From Neisseriaceae bacterium (GTDB lineage Bacteria > Pseudomonadota > Gammaproteobacteria > Burkholderiales > UBA11063), in assembly GCA_947441745.1 (NCBI GenBank), contig CANEUJ010000030.1:1-13532 (forward strand): a DNA stretch of 13,532 bases. Direction: 5' to 3'. The notes below the pieces were generated by a model, which was not told the origin of the DNA, did not search any database, and saw only the letters and a program-made list of their open reading frames with translations. The number at the start of each line of letters is the position of its first letter. The stretch's first letter is position 1. A program made the position numbers and the translations under genes. Positions 7,328 through 13,532 of the stretch are shown one piece after another.

Positions 7328-9553
7328 ATGGTAACAGTAAAGGCTAACTTTCATGATATCAACTCTTGGCTTGATGTTCATCAAGAGCTATTTGAACCTG
7401 AAGATGTAGTAAATTTTGAAAAAGCAATTAAAATTGCTGAAGTATATTATCAAGGTAATAAATTCTATCCAACAGATGTTGATTTATTAATGCACGCACT
7501 TAACTGTGCGGCAACTGTTGCAAGTCTCAATCTTTACCCAGATGCAGTTATTGCGACTATTCTTTTTGCTATTCCCAAGTTTTGCCCCAAATGGACTACT
7601 GAATTAGCTGTATTTGACCCTAAAGTGGTTGAGTTAGTTAGTGGTATAACCAAAGTTACCCAAATTAGACGCATAGGAACCTTGGCTGATGTGGAAAATG
7701 AAGATGATAAAAAGAGCCAGGTTGAAGTAATGCGTAAGATGTTACTTGCTATGGCAAGTGATATTCGTGTCGTTTTAATTGTGCTTGTTGGGCGTGGTGA
7801 ATTGATGCTAAATCTAAAGTCATGCTCTGATAACCACATAAGACAAAAGATAGCTACAGAAACTGTAGAGATTTTTTCACCACTTGCAAATCGTCTTGGA
7901 GTATCCCAAATCAAATGGGAACTAGAGGATTTATCTTTTAAATATATGCATCCCGAACATTATAAAAGAATAGCTCAACTTCTTGATGAAACTCGCGAAG
8001 AGCGTCTAACTTATATAGAACAAATCAAAGCATTTTTAGCGATTCATATGGATCAAAGCGGGATAATTGATTACGAAGTTACTGGACGAGCTAAACACAT
8101 TTATTCCATTTGGAAGAAAATGAAGAAGAAAAACTATGATTTTGATGATTTATATGATATACGTGCTGTACGCGTCTTAGTACCTGAAATTAGTGATTGT
8201 TACACTGTTCTTGGAATTGTCCATACCAAATATTCGCCTATTCCTGGTGAGTTTGATGATTATATTTCTAATCCCAAATCAAATAACTATCAAAGCTTAC
8301 ATACTTGTGTAATTGGCCCTGATGATAAGGTAATTGAAATCCAGATACGAACTTTTGCGATGCATGATCATGCTGAATACGGTATTGCTGCACATTGGAG
8401 GTACAAAGAGTTTGGCGAAAAGGGACAGGTAAACAACCAGGCATTTGCAGAAAAACTAGCATGGCTACGTCAAATTTTGGATTGGCGTGAAGAGTTAACT
8501 GATAAGGGTGACATTACTGATATATTTAAAAATGAAATATTTAATGACACAATTTATGTAATGACGCCAAATGGACGTGTGGTTTCATTGCCAAATGGCT
8601 CAACTCCTATTGATTTTGCATACCACGTGCATAGTGATATTGGGCATAAATGTCGTGGTGCTAAAGTTGATGGGCATATCGTTCCTTTGTCTACAGAGCT
8701 TAAAAATGGTCAGCGAGTAGAAATTCTTACAGTCAAAGAGGGTTCTCCTAGTATAAATTGGCTTCATGATGGTTTTGTAAAAAGCACTAAAGCAATTAAC
8801 CATATTCGTAGATTTATTCGTAATCAAAATTTGGATGAGTTTCAAGATTCAGGTGTTGAAATTTTCGAACGTGAGCTATCCAAGTTTCATAGTAGTACAC
8901 GACCAACTATGCGGGATGTTTTATCTGAACTAAACTACGAAAACGATAAAAGTATGTATGTCGCTCTTGGGCGCGGTGACTTAACACCAGGTGATTTACG
9001 GTTTCGTATTGGGCGGTTTATAGACAATGCTTCAGATGCTAGCAAGCCAGAATCTGAAGTAGAGCATATACATTTTGTAAGTGAAGTGCGTGATGATAAG
9101 AAAAGGTTATCAGGTATTTTGGTCGATGGCGTATCTGGAATCGTGACTCATATAGCAAAATGTTGTAAACCCCTACCAGGGGATGTAATTATAGGTTATA
9201 TTACCCAAGGTAGGGGTATTGCTATTCATCGTAATAATTGTAATGAATTAAAGCGTGATGCAAGAAGGTATCCAAATAAAGTAGTTAAGGTTGACTGGGG
9301 CAATACTTCAGCGACTTCATTATTTAATGCGGACTTAGAGGTTATAGCGAATGATCGTTCGGGGTTGTTACGTGATTTAACTGATTTATTTGCAATGGAA
9401 AAAACCTCTATATCTGGACTTAGGACTATTTGTAAAAATAATAAAGCCCATATGGTATTTACTTTGCAAATAGGTGGTGGCGATTTTAATTTCTCATGGT
9501 TAATCAATAAAATCTTTAAAGTTGCTGGTGTGATAGAGGTTATGCGCAAATAA
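7328..9553 (+). CDS. relA: RelA-type (p)ppGpp synthetase (GTP pyrophosphokinase)
   Basis: A 741-residue long RelA/SpoT homologue, which transfers pyrophosphate from ATP to GDP/GTP on ribosomes stalled with uncharged tRNA. The N-terminal hydrolase domain is degenerate: the HD metal motif of bifunctional enzymes is replaced by ATILFAIPKF (76-85), as in synthetase-only RelA. The synthetase domain carries the acidic EFDD at 308-311 in GEFDDYISNPKSNNYQSLHT, the RelA form, where Rel/SpoT enzymes have a basic RxKD. A TGS domain (about 406-468), a conserved-cysteine region (KCCKPLPGD, 611-619; C638) and a C-terminal ACT domain (about 668-737) follow, all needed for ribosome sensing. It is last in the mltB-relA run, has GTGGGG upstream of its ATG, and ends 135 bases before rplN without a terminator. 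Confidence 0.95.
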   Translation: MVTVKANFHDINSWLDVHQELFEPEDVVNFEKAIKIAEVYYQGNKFYPTDVDLLMHALNCAATVASLNLYPDAVIATILFAIPKFCPKWTTELAVFDPKVVELVSGITKVTQIRRIGTLADVENEDDKKSQVEVMRKMLLAMASDIRVVLIVLVGRGELMLNLKSCSDNHIRQKIATETVEIFSPLANRLGVSQIKWELEDLSFKYMHPEHYKRIAQLLDETREERLTYIEQIKAFLAIHMDQSGIIDYEVTGRAKHIYSIWKKMKKKNYDFDDLYDIRAVRVLVPEISDCYTVLGIVHTKYSPIPGEFDDYISNPKSNNYQSLHTCVIGPDDKVIEIQIRTFAMHDHAEYGIAAHWRYKEFGEKGQVNNQAFAEKLAWLRQILDWREELTDKGDITDIFKNEIFNDTIYVMTPNGRVVSLPNGSTPIDFAYHVHSDIGHKCRGAKVDGHIVPLSTELKNGQRVEILTVKEGSPSINWLHDGFVKSTKAINHIRRFIRNQNLDEFQDSGVEIFERELSKFHSSTRPTMRDVLSELNYENDKSMYVALGRGDLTPGDLRFRIGRFIDNASDASKPESEVEHIHFVSEVRDDKKRLSGILVDGVSGIVTHIAKCCKPLPGDVIIGYITQGRGIAIHRNNCNELKRDARRYPNKVVKVDWGNTSATSLFNADLEVIANDRSGLLRDLTDLFAMEKTSISGLRTICKNNKAHMVFTLQIGGGDFNFSWLINKIFKVAGVIEVMRK

Positions 9554-9567
9554 AATTGTAAACATAC

Positions 9568-9597
9568 TTGCATTTTAAAATAATAATATGCTACAAT
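9568..9597 (+). promoter_or_regulatory. Sigma-70-type promoter for the spc ribosomal protein operon
   Basis: TTGCAT (9568-9573) and TACAAT (9592-9597) are separated by 18 bases, and the -10 is preceded by TGC, giving an extended -10 element. Transcription should begin near 9604, leaving a leader of about 85 bases before rplN. This is the best promoter in the window and lies in its largest gene-free gap. Confidence 0.7.
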
Positions 9598-9622
9598 CAT
9601 CAACTCATTCAGAGAAATAATC

Positions 9623-9644
9623 GGTTCCCAAGACAATTGGGTCC
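9623..9644 (+). promoter_or_regulatory. Hairpin in the rplN leader
   Basis: CCCAA (9627-9631) pairs perfectly with TTGGG (9637-9641) around the five-base loop GACAA; a small internal loop (TT opposite T) separates this from two further pairs, GG (9623-9624) with CC (9643-9644). It is not followed by a T run, so it is not an intrinsic terminator. It lies 45 bases before the rplN start and could be a binding site for a regulatory ribosomal protein or simply stabilise the mRNA. The function is unknown. Confidence 0.4.
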
Positions 9645-9688
9645 AAAACTGATGCGTTAGACGTGTTAAGTTGGAAAGGTAAAATAAA

Positions 9689-10057
9689 ATGATTCAAATG
9701 CAAACAGTATTAGAAGTTGCTGACAATACTGGTGCACGTAAGGTTATGTGCATCAAGGTGTTAGGTGGTTCAAAGCGCCGTTATGCCGGTGTTGGTGATA
9801 TTATTAAAGTATCTATTAAAGATGCTGCTCCGCGTGGTCGGGTAAAAAAAGGTGATGTTTATAATGCGGTGGTGGTTAGAACTGCTAAAGGTGTTCGTCG
9901 TAATGATGGAGCTTTAGTTAAGTTTGACTCAAATGCTGCGGTATTATTAAACGCTAAGTTAGAACCAATCGGTACGCGTATTTTTGGTCCAGTAACTCGT
10001 GAGTTACGTACTGAGAAATTCATGAAGATTGTTTCTTTAGCACCAGAAGTAATTTAA
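9689..10057 (+). CDS. rplN: 50S ribosomal protein L14
   Basis: A 122-residue L14, full length, which sits at the subunit interface of the large subunit and contacts 16S rRNA. The protein starts [17 protein letters not shown] and contains the family segment [20 protein letters not shown], ending [12 protein letters not shown]. The stretch [16 protein letters not shown] lacks the extra residue of enteric L14, a form I associate with betaproteobacteria. AAGG at 9676-9679 serves the ATG. It is the first gene of the spc cluster; normally rpsQ of the S10 operon precedes it, but here relA does. Confidence 0.98.
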   Translation: MIQMQTVLEVADNTGARKVMCIKVLGGSKRRYAGVGDIIKVSIKDAAPRGRVKKGDVYNAVVVRTAKGVRRNDGALVKFDSNAAVLLNAKLEPIGTRIFGPVTRELRTEKFMKIVSLAPEVI

Positions 10058-10069
10058 GGTAGATAGACT

Positions 10070-10381
10070 ATGAAAAAAATTCATAAAGGTGATGAAGTAA
10101 TTGTTATTGCTGGTCGCGACAAAGGTAAAACCGGTGAGGTATTACAAGTGGTTGATAGTGAGAAAGTGGTTGTTGCTGGTGTAGCTGTTGCAAAAAAACA
10201 CGCTAAGCCAAACCCTGCTAAAGGTATCACTGGTGGTGTGGTTGATAAAAACCTACCTATACATATTTCAAATATTGCGATTTACAATAAAGAAACCAAA
10301 AAAGCAGATCGCGTTGGTATTCAAGTTGTTGATGGCAAAAAAGTGCGGGTATTAAAATCTACCGGTAAGACTATAGGTTAA
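10070..10381 (+). CDS. rplX: 50S ribosomal protein L24
   Basis: A 103-residue L24, an early-assembly protein that binds 23S rRNA near the exit of the peptide tunnel. The N-terminal KOW motif is clear ([20 protein letters not shown], residues 5-24), followed by [15 protein letters not shown] (52-66) and [20 protein letters not shown] (75-94). It follows rplN by 12 bases in the standard spc order, with AAGG overlapping the rplN stop codon acting as ribosome site. In E. coli the spc operon is repressed by S8 acting around the start of the next gene; I could not recognise the corresponding structure here. Confidence 0.98.
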   Translation: MKKIHKGDEVIVIAGRDKGKTGEVLQVVDSEKVVVAGVAVAKKHAKPNPAKGITGGVVDKNLPIHISNIAIYNKETKKADRVGIQVVDGKKVRVLKSTGKTIG

Positions 10382-10392
10382 GGGGCAATAAT

Positions 10393-10929
10393 ATGGCAAG
10401 ATTAAAAGATTTTTATGCAGCTGAGATTGTTCCTCAGTTAATGAAGCAATTTAACTATGCTTCAATTATGGAAGTACCGCGCATCGAAAAAATCACTCTT
10501 AATATGGGTGTTGGTGAAGCGATTGCTGATAAAAAAGTAATGGAGTTCGCAGTTTCAGATTTGACCAAGATTTCTGGTCAAAAGCCAGTAGTGACTAAGG
10601 CGCGTAAGTCAATTGCGGTTTATAAAATTAGAACTGGTTACCCAGTTGGGTGTAAAGTTACACTACGTAAAGTAAGAATGTATGAATTCTTAGATCGTTT
10701 GGTAAGTATTGCATTACCTCGCGTACGTGATTTCCGTGGTTTATCTGCGAAGTCATTTGACAAGGGTGGTAATTACAATTTTGGGATTAAGGAGCAGATC
10801 ATATTCCCAGAAATTGAATACGATAAAATCGATGCACTACGTGGTATGAACATTACTGTTACTACAACTGCTAAAACTAGTGAAGAAGCTAAGGCGCTGC
10901 TTAAAGCGTTTAGTTTCCCTATTAAATAA
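10393..10929 (+). CDS. rplE: 50S ribosomal protein L5
   Basis: A 178-residue L5, full length compared with 179 in E. coli. L5 binds 5S rRNA and forms part of the central protuberance, contacting P-site tRNA and the small subunit. Family segments visible are [14 protein letters not shown] (30-43), [19 protein letters not shown] (64-82), [17 protein letters not shown] (87-103), PRVRDFRGL (109-117) and [15 protein letters not shown] (127-141). It begins 11 bases after rplX with AGGGG as ribosome site and is followed by rpsN after 13 bases. Confidence 0.98.
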   Translation: MARLKDFYAAEIVPQLMKQFNYASIMEVPRIEKITLNMGVGEAIADKKVMEFAVSDLTKISGQKPVVTKARKSIAVYKIRTGYPVGCKVTLRKVRMYEFLDRLVSIALPRVRDFRGLSAKSFDKGGNYNFGIKEQIIFPEIEYDKIDALRGMNITVTTTAKTSEEAKALLKAFSFPIK

Positions 10930-10942
10930 AGGATATTCTGAT

Positions 10943-11248
10943 ATGACAAGATTAGCTTTGGTTGAAAGAGAAACAAAACGTGCAGAAACAGTGAAGAAAT
11001 TTGCTGCTAAACGTGCTGCAATTTTTTCAATTATAAATAATTCACAAGCTTCTGAAGAAGAAAAGTTTGATGCTAGATTAGCTTTACAAAAATTACCACG
11101 TAATTCATCTCCATCAAGAAAACGTAACCGTTGTGCCTTAACAGGTCGCCCTCGTGGCACGTTTCGTAAGTTTGGTATAGCGCGCAATAAACTAAGAGAG
11201 TTAGCGCTAAAGGGTGATATACCTGGCATAATCAAGGCCAGCTGGTAA
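10943..11248 (+). CDS. rpsN: 30S ribosomal protein S14 (zinc-independent form)
   Basis: A 101-residue S14 that binds the 3' domain of 16S rRNA in the small-subunit head. It is the long form without the zinc-binding CxxC pairs: only one Cys is present, in [21 protein letters not shown] (three bases into the conserved C-terminal block), and the spacer region expected of the long form is present. The start at 10943 is chosen because AAAGGA lies upstream and the product begins [10 protein letters not shown]; an in-frame ATG at 10880 would add 21 residues overlapping rplE and has no family support. It is followed by rpsH after 21 bases. Confidence 0.97.
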   Translation: MTRLALVERETKRAETVKKFAAKRAAIFSIINNSQASEEEKFDARLALQKLPRNSSPSRKRNRCALTGRPRGTFRKFGIARNKLRELALKGDIPGIIKASW

Positions 11249-11269
11249 GAGAAGAAGGAGTAAATAAAA

Positions 11270-11659
11270 ATGATGCAAGATACAATTGCAGATATGCTAA
11301 CACGAATAAGGAATGCACAATCTGCAAAAAAAGAAACTGTAGTTATGCCTTCCTCTAAAGTGAAAGTTTCAATAGCTGCTGTGTTAAAAGATGAGGGTTA
11401 TATAGAAGAATATAAAGTAACAGGTGATGTTAAGCCTGAGCTTTCTATTACTCTTAAGTACTACGCTGGACGTCCAGTAATCGAAAAGATTGAACGCATT
11501 TCGCGTCCTGGGTTACGTATTTATCGTAGATGTGATGAATTGCCAACTGTAATGAATGGTTTGGGTGTTGCGATAGTTTCAACTTCACGTGGAGTTATTA
11601 CTGATCGTCGTGCTCGTTCTTTACAGGTCGGTGGTGAAGTTATTTGTGTAGTTGCTTAA
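11270..11659 (+). CDS. rpsH: 30S ribosomal protein S8
   Basis: A 129-residue S8, which binds helix 21 of 16S rRNA early in small-subunit assembly and in enterics also represses its own operon. Family features are [15 protein letters not shown] (3-17), [10 protein letters not shown] (78-87) and the C-terminal [18 protein letters not shown]. The start is a double ATGATG; the first (11270) is nine bases after GGAG, the second (11273) twelve, so the first is preferred, though a one-residue shift is possible. rplF follows after 22 bases. Confidence 0.98.
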   Translation: MMQDTIADMLTRIRNAQSAKKETVVMPSSKVKVSIAAVLKDEGYIEEYKVTGDVKPELSITLKYYAGRPVIEKIERISRPGLRIYRRCDELPTVMNGLGVAIVSTSRGVITDRRARSLQVGGEVICVVA

Positions 11660-11681
11660 TATACTTTGAGGAGTAAAATAA

Positions 11682-12218
11682 ATGTTGTCTCGTATTGCTA
11701 AAACACCTCTTGGTATCCCTTCAGGGGTAGAAGTAACCATAAATGGTTCACAGGTAAAAGTAAAGGGAGCTTTAGGGCAGACTGAATTTACATTCAATCC
11801 TGCTGTTGCTATTGCTAAAAAAGATAATTCTATAGTCTTAGAAACGGTTGAAGAAACTGTTTTTGCTAAAGCATTATCAGGTACAATTCACGCACTTATC
11901 AAGAATATGATAACTGGTGTTACAACTGGATTTGAGAAAAAACTGACTATTATTGGTGTTGGTTATCGTGCTCAGGCACAAGGTGAAAACCTTAATCTAA
12001 CTCTTGGTTACTCTCATCCGGTTGTTTATAAAGCACCAAAGGGTATTAAGATTGAGACCCCTACCCAAACTGAAGTATTGATCAAAGGGATTGATAAGCA
12101 GTTGGTTGGTGAAGTGGCGGCTAAAATCAGAGGTGTTAGACCTGTAGAGCCTTATAAAGGTAAGGGTGTTCGTTACTTTGATGAACAAGTTAGTCTAAAA
12201 GAAACTAAGAAAAAATAG
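11682..12218 (+). CDS. rplF: 50S ribosomal protein L6
   Basis: A 178-residue L6, the usual length, located near the GTPase centre and sarcin-ricin loop of the 50S subunit. It starts MLSRIAKTPLGIPSGVEV. The two repeated domains are visible, the second with FEKKLTIIGVGYRAQAQGE (84-102) and LNLTLGYSHPV (104-114). The C-terminal signature GEVAAKIRGVRPVEPYKGKG (142-161) is intact. GAGGAG lies upstream of the ATG. Next is rplR after 16 bases. Confidence 0.98.
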   Translation: MLSRIAKTPLGIPSGVEVTINGSQVKVKGALGQTEFTFNPAVAIAKKDNSIVLETVEETVFAKALSGTIHALIKNMITGVTTGFEKKLTIIGVGYRAQAQGENLNLTLGYSHPVVYKAPKGIKIETPTQTEVLIKGIDKQLVGEVAAKIRGVRPVEPYKGKGVRYFDEQVSLKETKKK

Positions 12219-12234
12219 TTAGGAAAGCAGAAAA

Positions 12235-12594
12235 ATGAGTACTAATAAAAAAGATACTAGACAAAGACGTGCAAGAAGCACAAGGCTAAAAATCGCAGAA
12301 CTTGGCGTTAAACGTTTGGTAGTATACAAATCTAATAGTCATATCTATGCACAAGTTATCGATGAAGATGGTGCGGTAGTATTGGCACAAGCTTCTACTT
12401 TATCTAAAGAATTAGCTGATAGTGTTAAAAATGGTGGAAATGTTGAAGCCGCTAAACTAGTGGGCAAAAATATTGCTGAAAAAGCAAAAGTAGCTGGGGT
12501 AACCAAAGTTGCTTTTGATAGATCTGGATTCCGTTATCACGGTCGTGTTAAAGCTTTGGCTGATAGTGCGCGTGAAAATGGTCTTGTGTTCTAG
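12235..12594 (+). CDS. rplR: 50S ribosomal protein L18
   Basis: A 119-residue L18, close to the 117 of E. coli, which with L5 binds 5S rRNA in the central protuberance. It has a basic N-terminus ([14 protein letters not shown], 7-20), [18 protein letters not shown] (27-44) and the conserved end [20 protein letters not shown] (93-112). The ribosome site is AGGAAAG upstream of ATG. It is followed by rpsE after 13 bases, in the standard spc order. Confidence 0.98.
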   Translation: MSTNKKDTRQRRARSTRLKIAELGVKRLVVYKSNSHIYAQVIDEDGAVVLAQASTLSKELADSVKNGGNVEAAKLVGKNIAEKAKVAGVTKVAFDRSGFRYHGRVKALADSARENGLVF

Positions 12595-12607
12595 TTGGAG
12601 TAGATAA

Positions 12608-13102
12608 ATGGCTGAGATTAAAGATCAATTTATAGAGAAGATGATAAGCGTTAACCGCGTTACTAAAGTGGTTAAAGGCGGTAGAATTATGGGCTTTGCT
12701 GCTCTTACAGTCGTAGGTGACGGTGATGGTAGCATTGGAATGGGTTCTGCTAAATCAAAAGAAGTACCTGTTGCAGTTCAAAAAGCTGTGAAAGAAGCAC
12801 GTAAAAACATGATTAAAGTGTCGCTCAAGAGTGGTACTGTGCATCATACAGTAACTGCACGTCATGGTGCAACTACAGTATATTTGCAACCCGCTAAAGA
12901 TGGTACTGGTATCATCGCAGGTGGGGCAATGCGTGCTGTATTTGAAGCTGTTGGTGTTAAAAACATAACTGCTAAGGTTCATGGTTCAACAAACCCATAC
13001 AATGTGGTTCGTGCAACATTGAGTGCCTTAGAAGCTGTATATACGCCATCTGAAATTGCTGCTAAACGCGGTAAGACAGTTGAAGAAATTTTAGGAAACT
13101 AA
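12608..13102 (+). CDS. rpsE: 30S ribosomal protein S5
   Basis: A 164-residue S5, involved in decoding fidelity and, in other species, the site of spectinomycin resistance mutations. The N-terminal double-stranded RNA-binding domain contains [20 protein letters not shown] (16-35) and [19 protein letters not shown] (36-54); the loop VVKGGR, where resistance changes are known, looks unaltered. The C-terminal domain has [19 protein letters not shown] (98-116) and [16 protein letters not shown] (125-140). GSAKSKEVP is a slightly less basic version of the more usual GKGK/GYGK segment. Only two bases separate it from rpmD, whose ribosome site lies inside the last codons of this gene. Confidence 0.98.
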   Translation: MAEIKDQFIEKMISVNRVTKVVKGGRIMGFAALTVVGDGDGSIGMGSAKSKEVPVAVQKAVKEARKNMIKVSLKSGTVHHTVTARHGATTVYLQPAKDGTGIIAGGAMRAVFEAVGVKNITAKVHGSTNPYNVVRATLSALEAVYTPSEIAAKRGKTVEEILGN

Positions 13103-13104
13103 TT

Positions 13105-13404
13105 ATGACTGAAAATACAATTAAAACTGAAGAGCTTGAAGCAAGTAGTAAAATACCAGCTGCAACAAAAGCTACTGCTAAAGTAGTAAAAGCTGTTAAA
13201 GCGACAAAACCTGTTAAGTCTAGTGCTTCAGGTAAGATTAAAATCACTTTGGTGAAAAGTCTGATTGGTCGTTTAGAGGCTCATAAAGCTTCGGCTCGTG
13301 GTTTAGGTTTAAGTAAAATTCGCCAAACGGTAGAAGTAGCTGATACTGTAGAAAATCGTGGTATGATAAATGCAATTGGCTTTTTGTTAAAGTGTGAGGG
13401 TTAA
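13105..13404 (+). CDS. rpmD: 50S ribosomal protein L30 with N-terminal extension
   Basis: The product has 99 residues, whereas bacterial L30 normally has about 60. The L30 core is clear from residue 44: [14 protein letters not shown] (44-57), [19 protein letters not shown] (61-79) and [15 protein letters not shown] (85-99). Ahead of it lies a 43-residue segment rich in Ala, Lys, Thr and Val, low in complexity and probably disordered. The extension appears genuine: TAGGA is placed before the ATG at 13105, rpsE ends two bases upstream, and there is no in-frame ATG, GTG or TTG just before the core (the first are a TTG and GTG inside the first beta strand). rplO starts two bases after the stop. 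Confidence 0.95.
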   Translation: MTENTIKTEELEASSKIPAATKATAKVVKAVKATKPVKSSASGKIKITLVKSLIGRLEAHKASARGLGLSKIRQTVEVADTVENRGMINAIGFLLKCEG

Positions 13405-13406
13405 TC

Positions 13407-13532
13407 ATGTTTTTAAATACAATTAAACCTGCTAATGGTGCTAAACATTCAAGTAAGCGCGTTGGTCGTGGTATTGGTTCTGGTTTAGGTAAGACTGCTA
13501 CTCGTGGTCATAAAGGTCAGAAAAGTCGTGCA
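13407..13532 (+). CDS. rplO: 50S ribosomal protein L15, N-terminal fragment
   Basis: The first 42 codons of L15, cut by the right edge of the window. It starts [20 protein letters not shown] and contains the glycine-rich [20 protein letters not shown] segment typical of the L15 N-terminus, which threads into 23S rRNA. GAGGG precedes the ATG, and the gene begins two bases after rpmD, so translation is probably coupled. In the usual spc order secY would follow outside the window. Confidence 0.95.
   Translation, partial: MFLNTIKPANGAKHSSKRVGRGIGSGLGKTATRGHKGQKSRA

Noticed and set aside
6769..7914. Minus-strand open frames of 98 and 126 codons (6769-7065, 7534-7914)
   Set aside because: Both are antisense to well-conserved parts of dgt and relA and have no family features or convincing ribosome sites.
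9588..9620. Ten-codon leader peptide frame (MLQSSTHSEK) before rplN
   Set aside because: Its start lies within the promoter -10 region, so it would not be fully transcribed, and it has no ribosome site.
9226..9636. 136-codon open frame on the minus strand
   Set aside because: It lies almost wholly opposite the 3' part of relA, whose protein is clearly conserved, and its own translation shows no recognisable domain.
9554..9688. Intrinsic terminator at the end of relA
   Set aside because: The only stem in the gap is downstream of the promoter and lacks a T run, so termination of the relA transcript there is not supported.
10360..10420. S8 repressor site at the rplX-rplE junction, as in E. coli
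   Set aside because: Only very short complementary segments (ACC/GGT) are present; I could not build a helix resembling the known S8 target.
10880..10942. Upstream ATG extending rpsN by 21 residues
   Set aside because: The extension overlaps rplE, and the ATG at 10943 has AAAGGA upstream and gives the canonical S14 start and 101-residue length.
10837..11235. 132-codon minus-strand frame opposite rplE and rpsN
   Set aside because: It is a shadow of two strongly conserved ribosomal protein genes.
1..13532. DNA uptake sequences (Neisseria-type GCCGTCTGAA or Pasteurellaceae-type AAGTGCGGT), looked for because of comF
   Set aside because: No exact copy was noticed; AAGTGCGGG in rplX is a near match only and occurs once.
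1..13532. CRISPR arrays, phage genes, toxin-antitoxin or defence systems
   Set aside because: No direct repeat arrays and no unassigned gene of meaningful size remain; the coding space is filled by housekeeping genes.

Overview
The window is an A+T-rich stretch of a proteobacterial chromosome, most likely from a betaproteobacterium (possibly a low-GC Neisseriales-like lineage). The best pointer is L14: it is 122 residues long and reads [19 protein letters not shown] without the extra residue found in enteric L14. A zinc-free 101-residue S14, a RelA-type (p)ppGpp synthetase and the comF/bioC pair agree with this. Lineage is inferred from remembered family features, not from a search. Nearly all of the sequence is coding, and no gap exceeds 140 bases.

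Layout. (1) 1-148: 3' end of an IS30-family insertion sequence, running in from the left edge. (2) 150-1661: comF (minus strand) and bioC (plus strand), divergent, with their 5' ends overlapping by 27 bp. (3) 1688-1763: tRNA-Lys(CUU) behind a TATAAT box. (4) 1801-9553: a tight same-strand run of mltB, murD, ftsW, murG, dgt and relA, with gaps of 8-18 nt or short overlaps and no visible terminator. This is probably one transcription unit that may also include the tRNA. (5) 9568-13532: a good promoter, a hairpin-containing leader, then the spc ribosomal protein cluster rplN-rplX-rplE-rpsN-rpsH-rplF-rplR-rpsE-rpmD-rplO, with rplO cut by the right edge.

How the genes work together. murD, ftsW and murG supply successive steps of peptidoglycan synthesis: D-Glu addition, lipid II formation and septal glycan polymerisation. 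MltB cleaves the finished glycan. dgt (dNTP hydrolysis) and relA (stringent response alarmone) follow in the same run, so envelope growth and nucleotide signalling genes may be co-transcribed. The spc genes encode large- and small-subunit ribosomal proteins.

No novel defence, mobile or biosynthetic system was found. This is essentially housekeeping sequence. Points worth a second look are the relA/rplN junction where the S10 operon is normally attached, an N-terminal extension on L30, the IS30 end lying 1 bp from the comF stop codon, and the tRNA-headed cell-wall operon.
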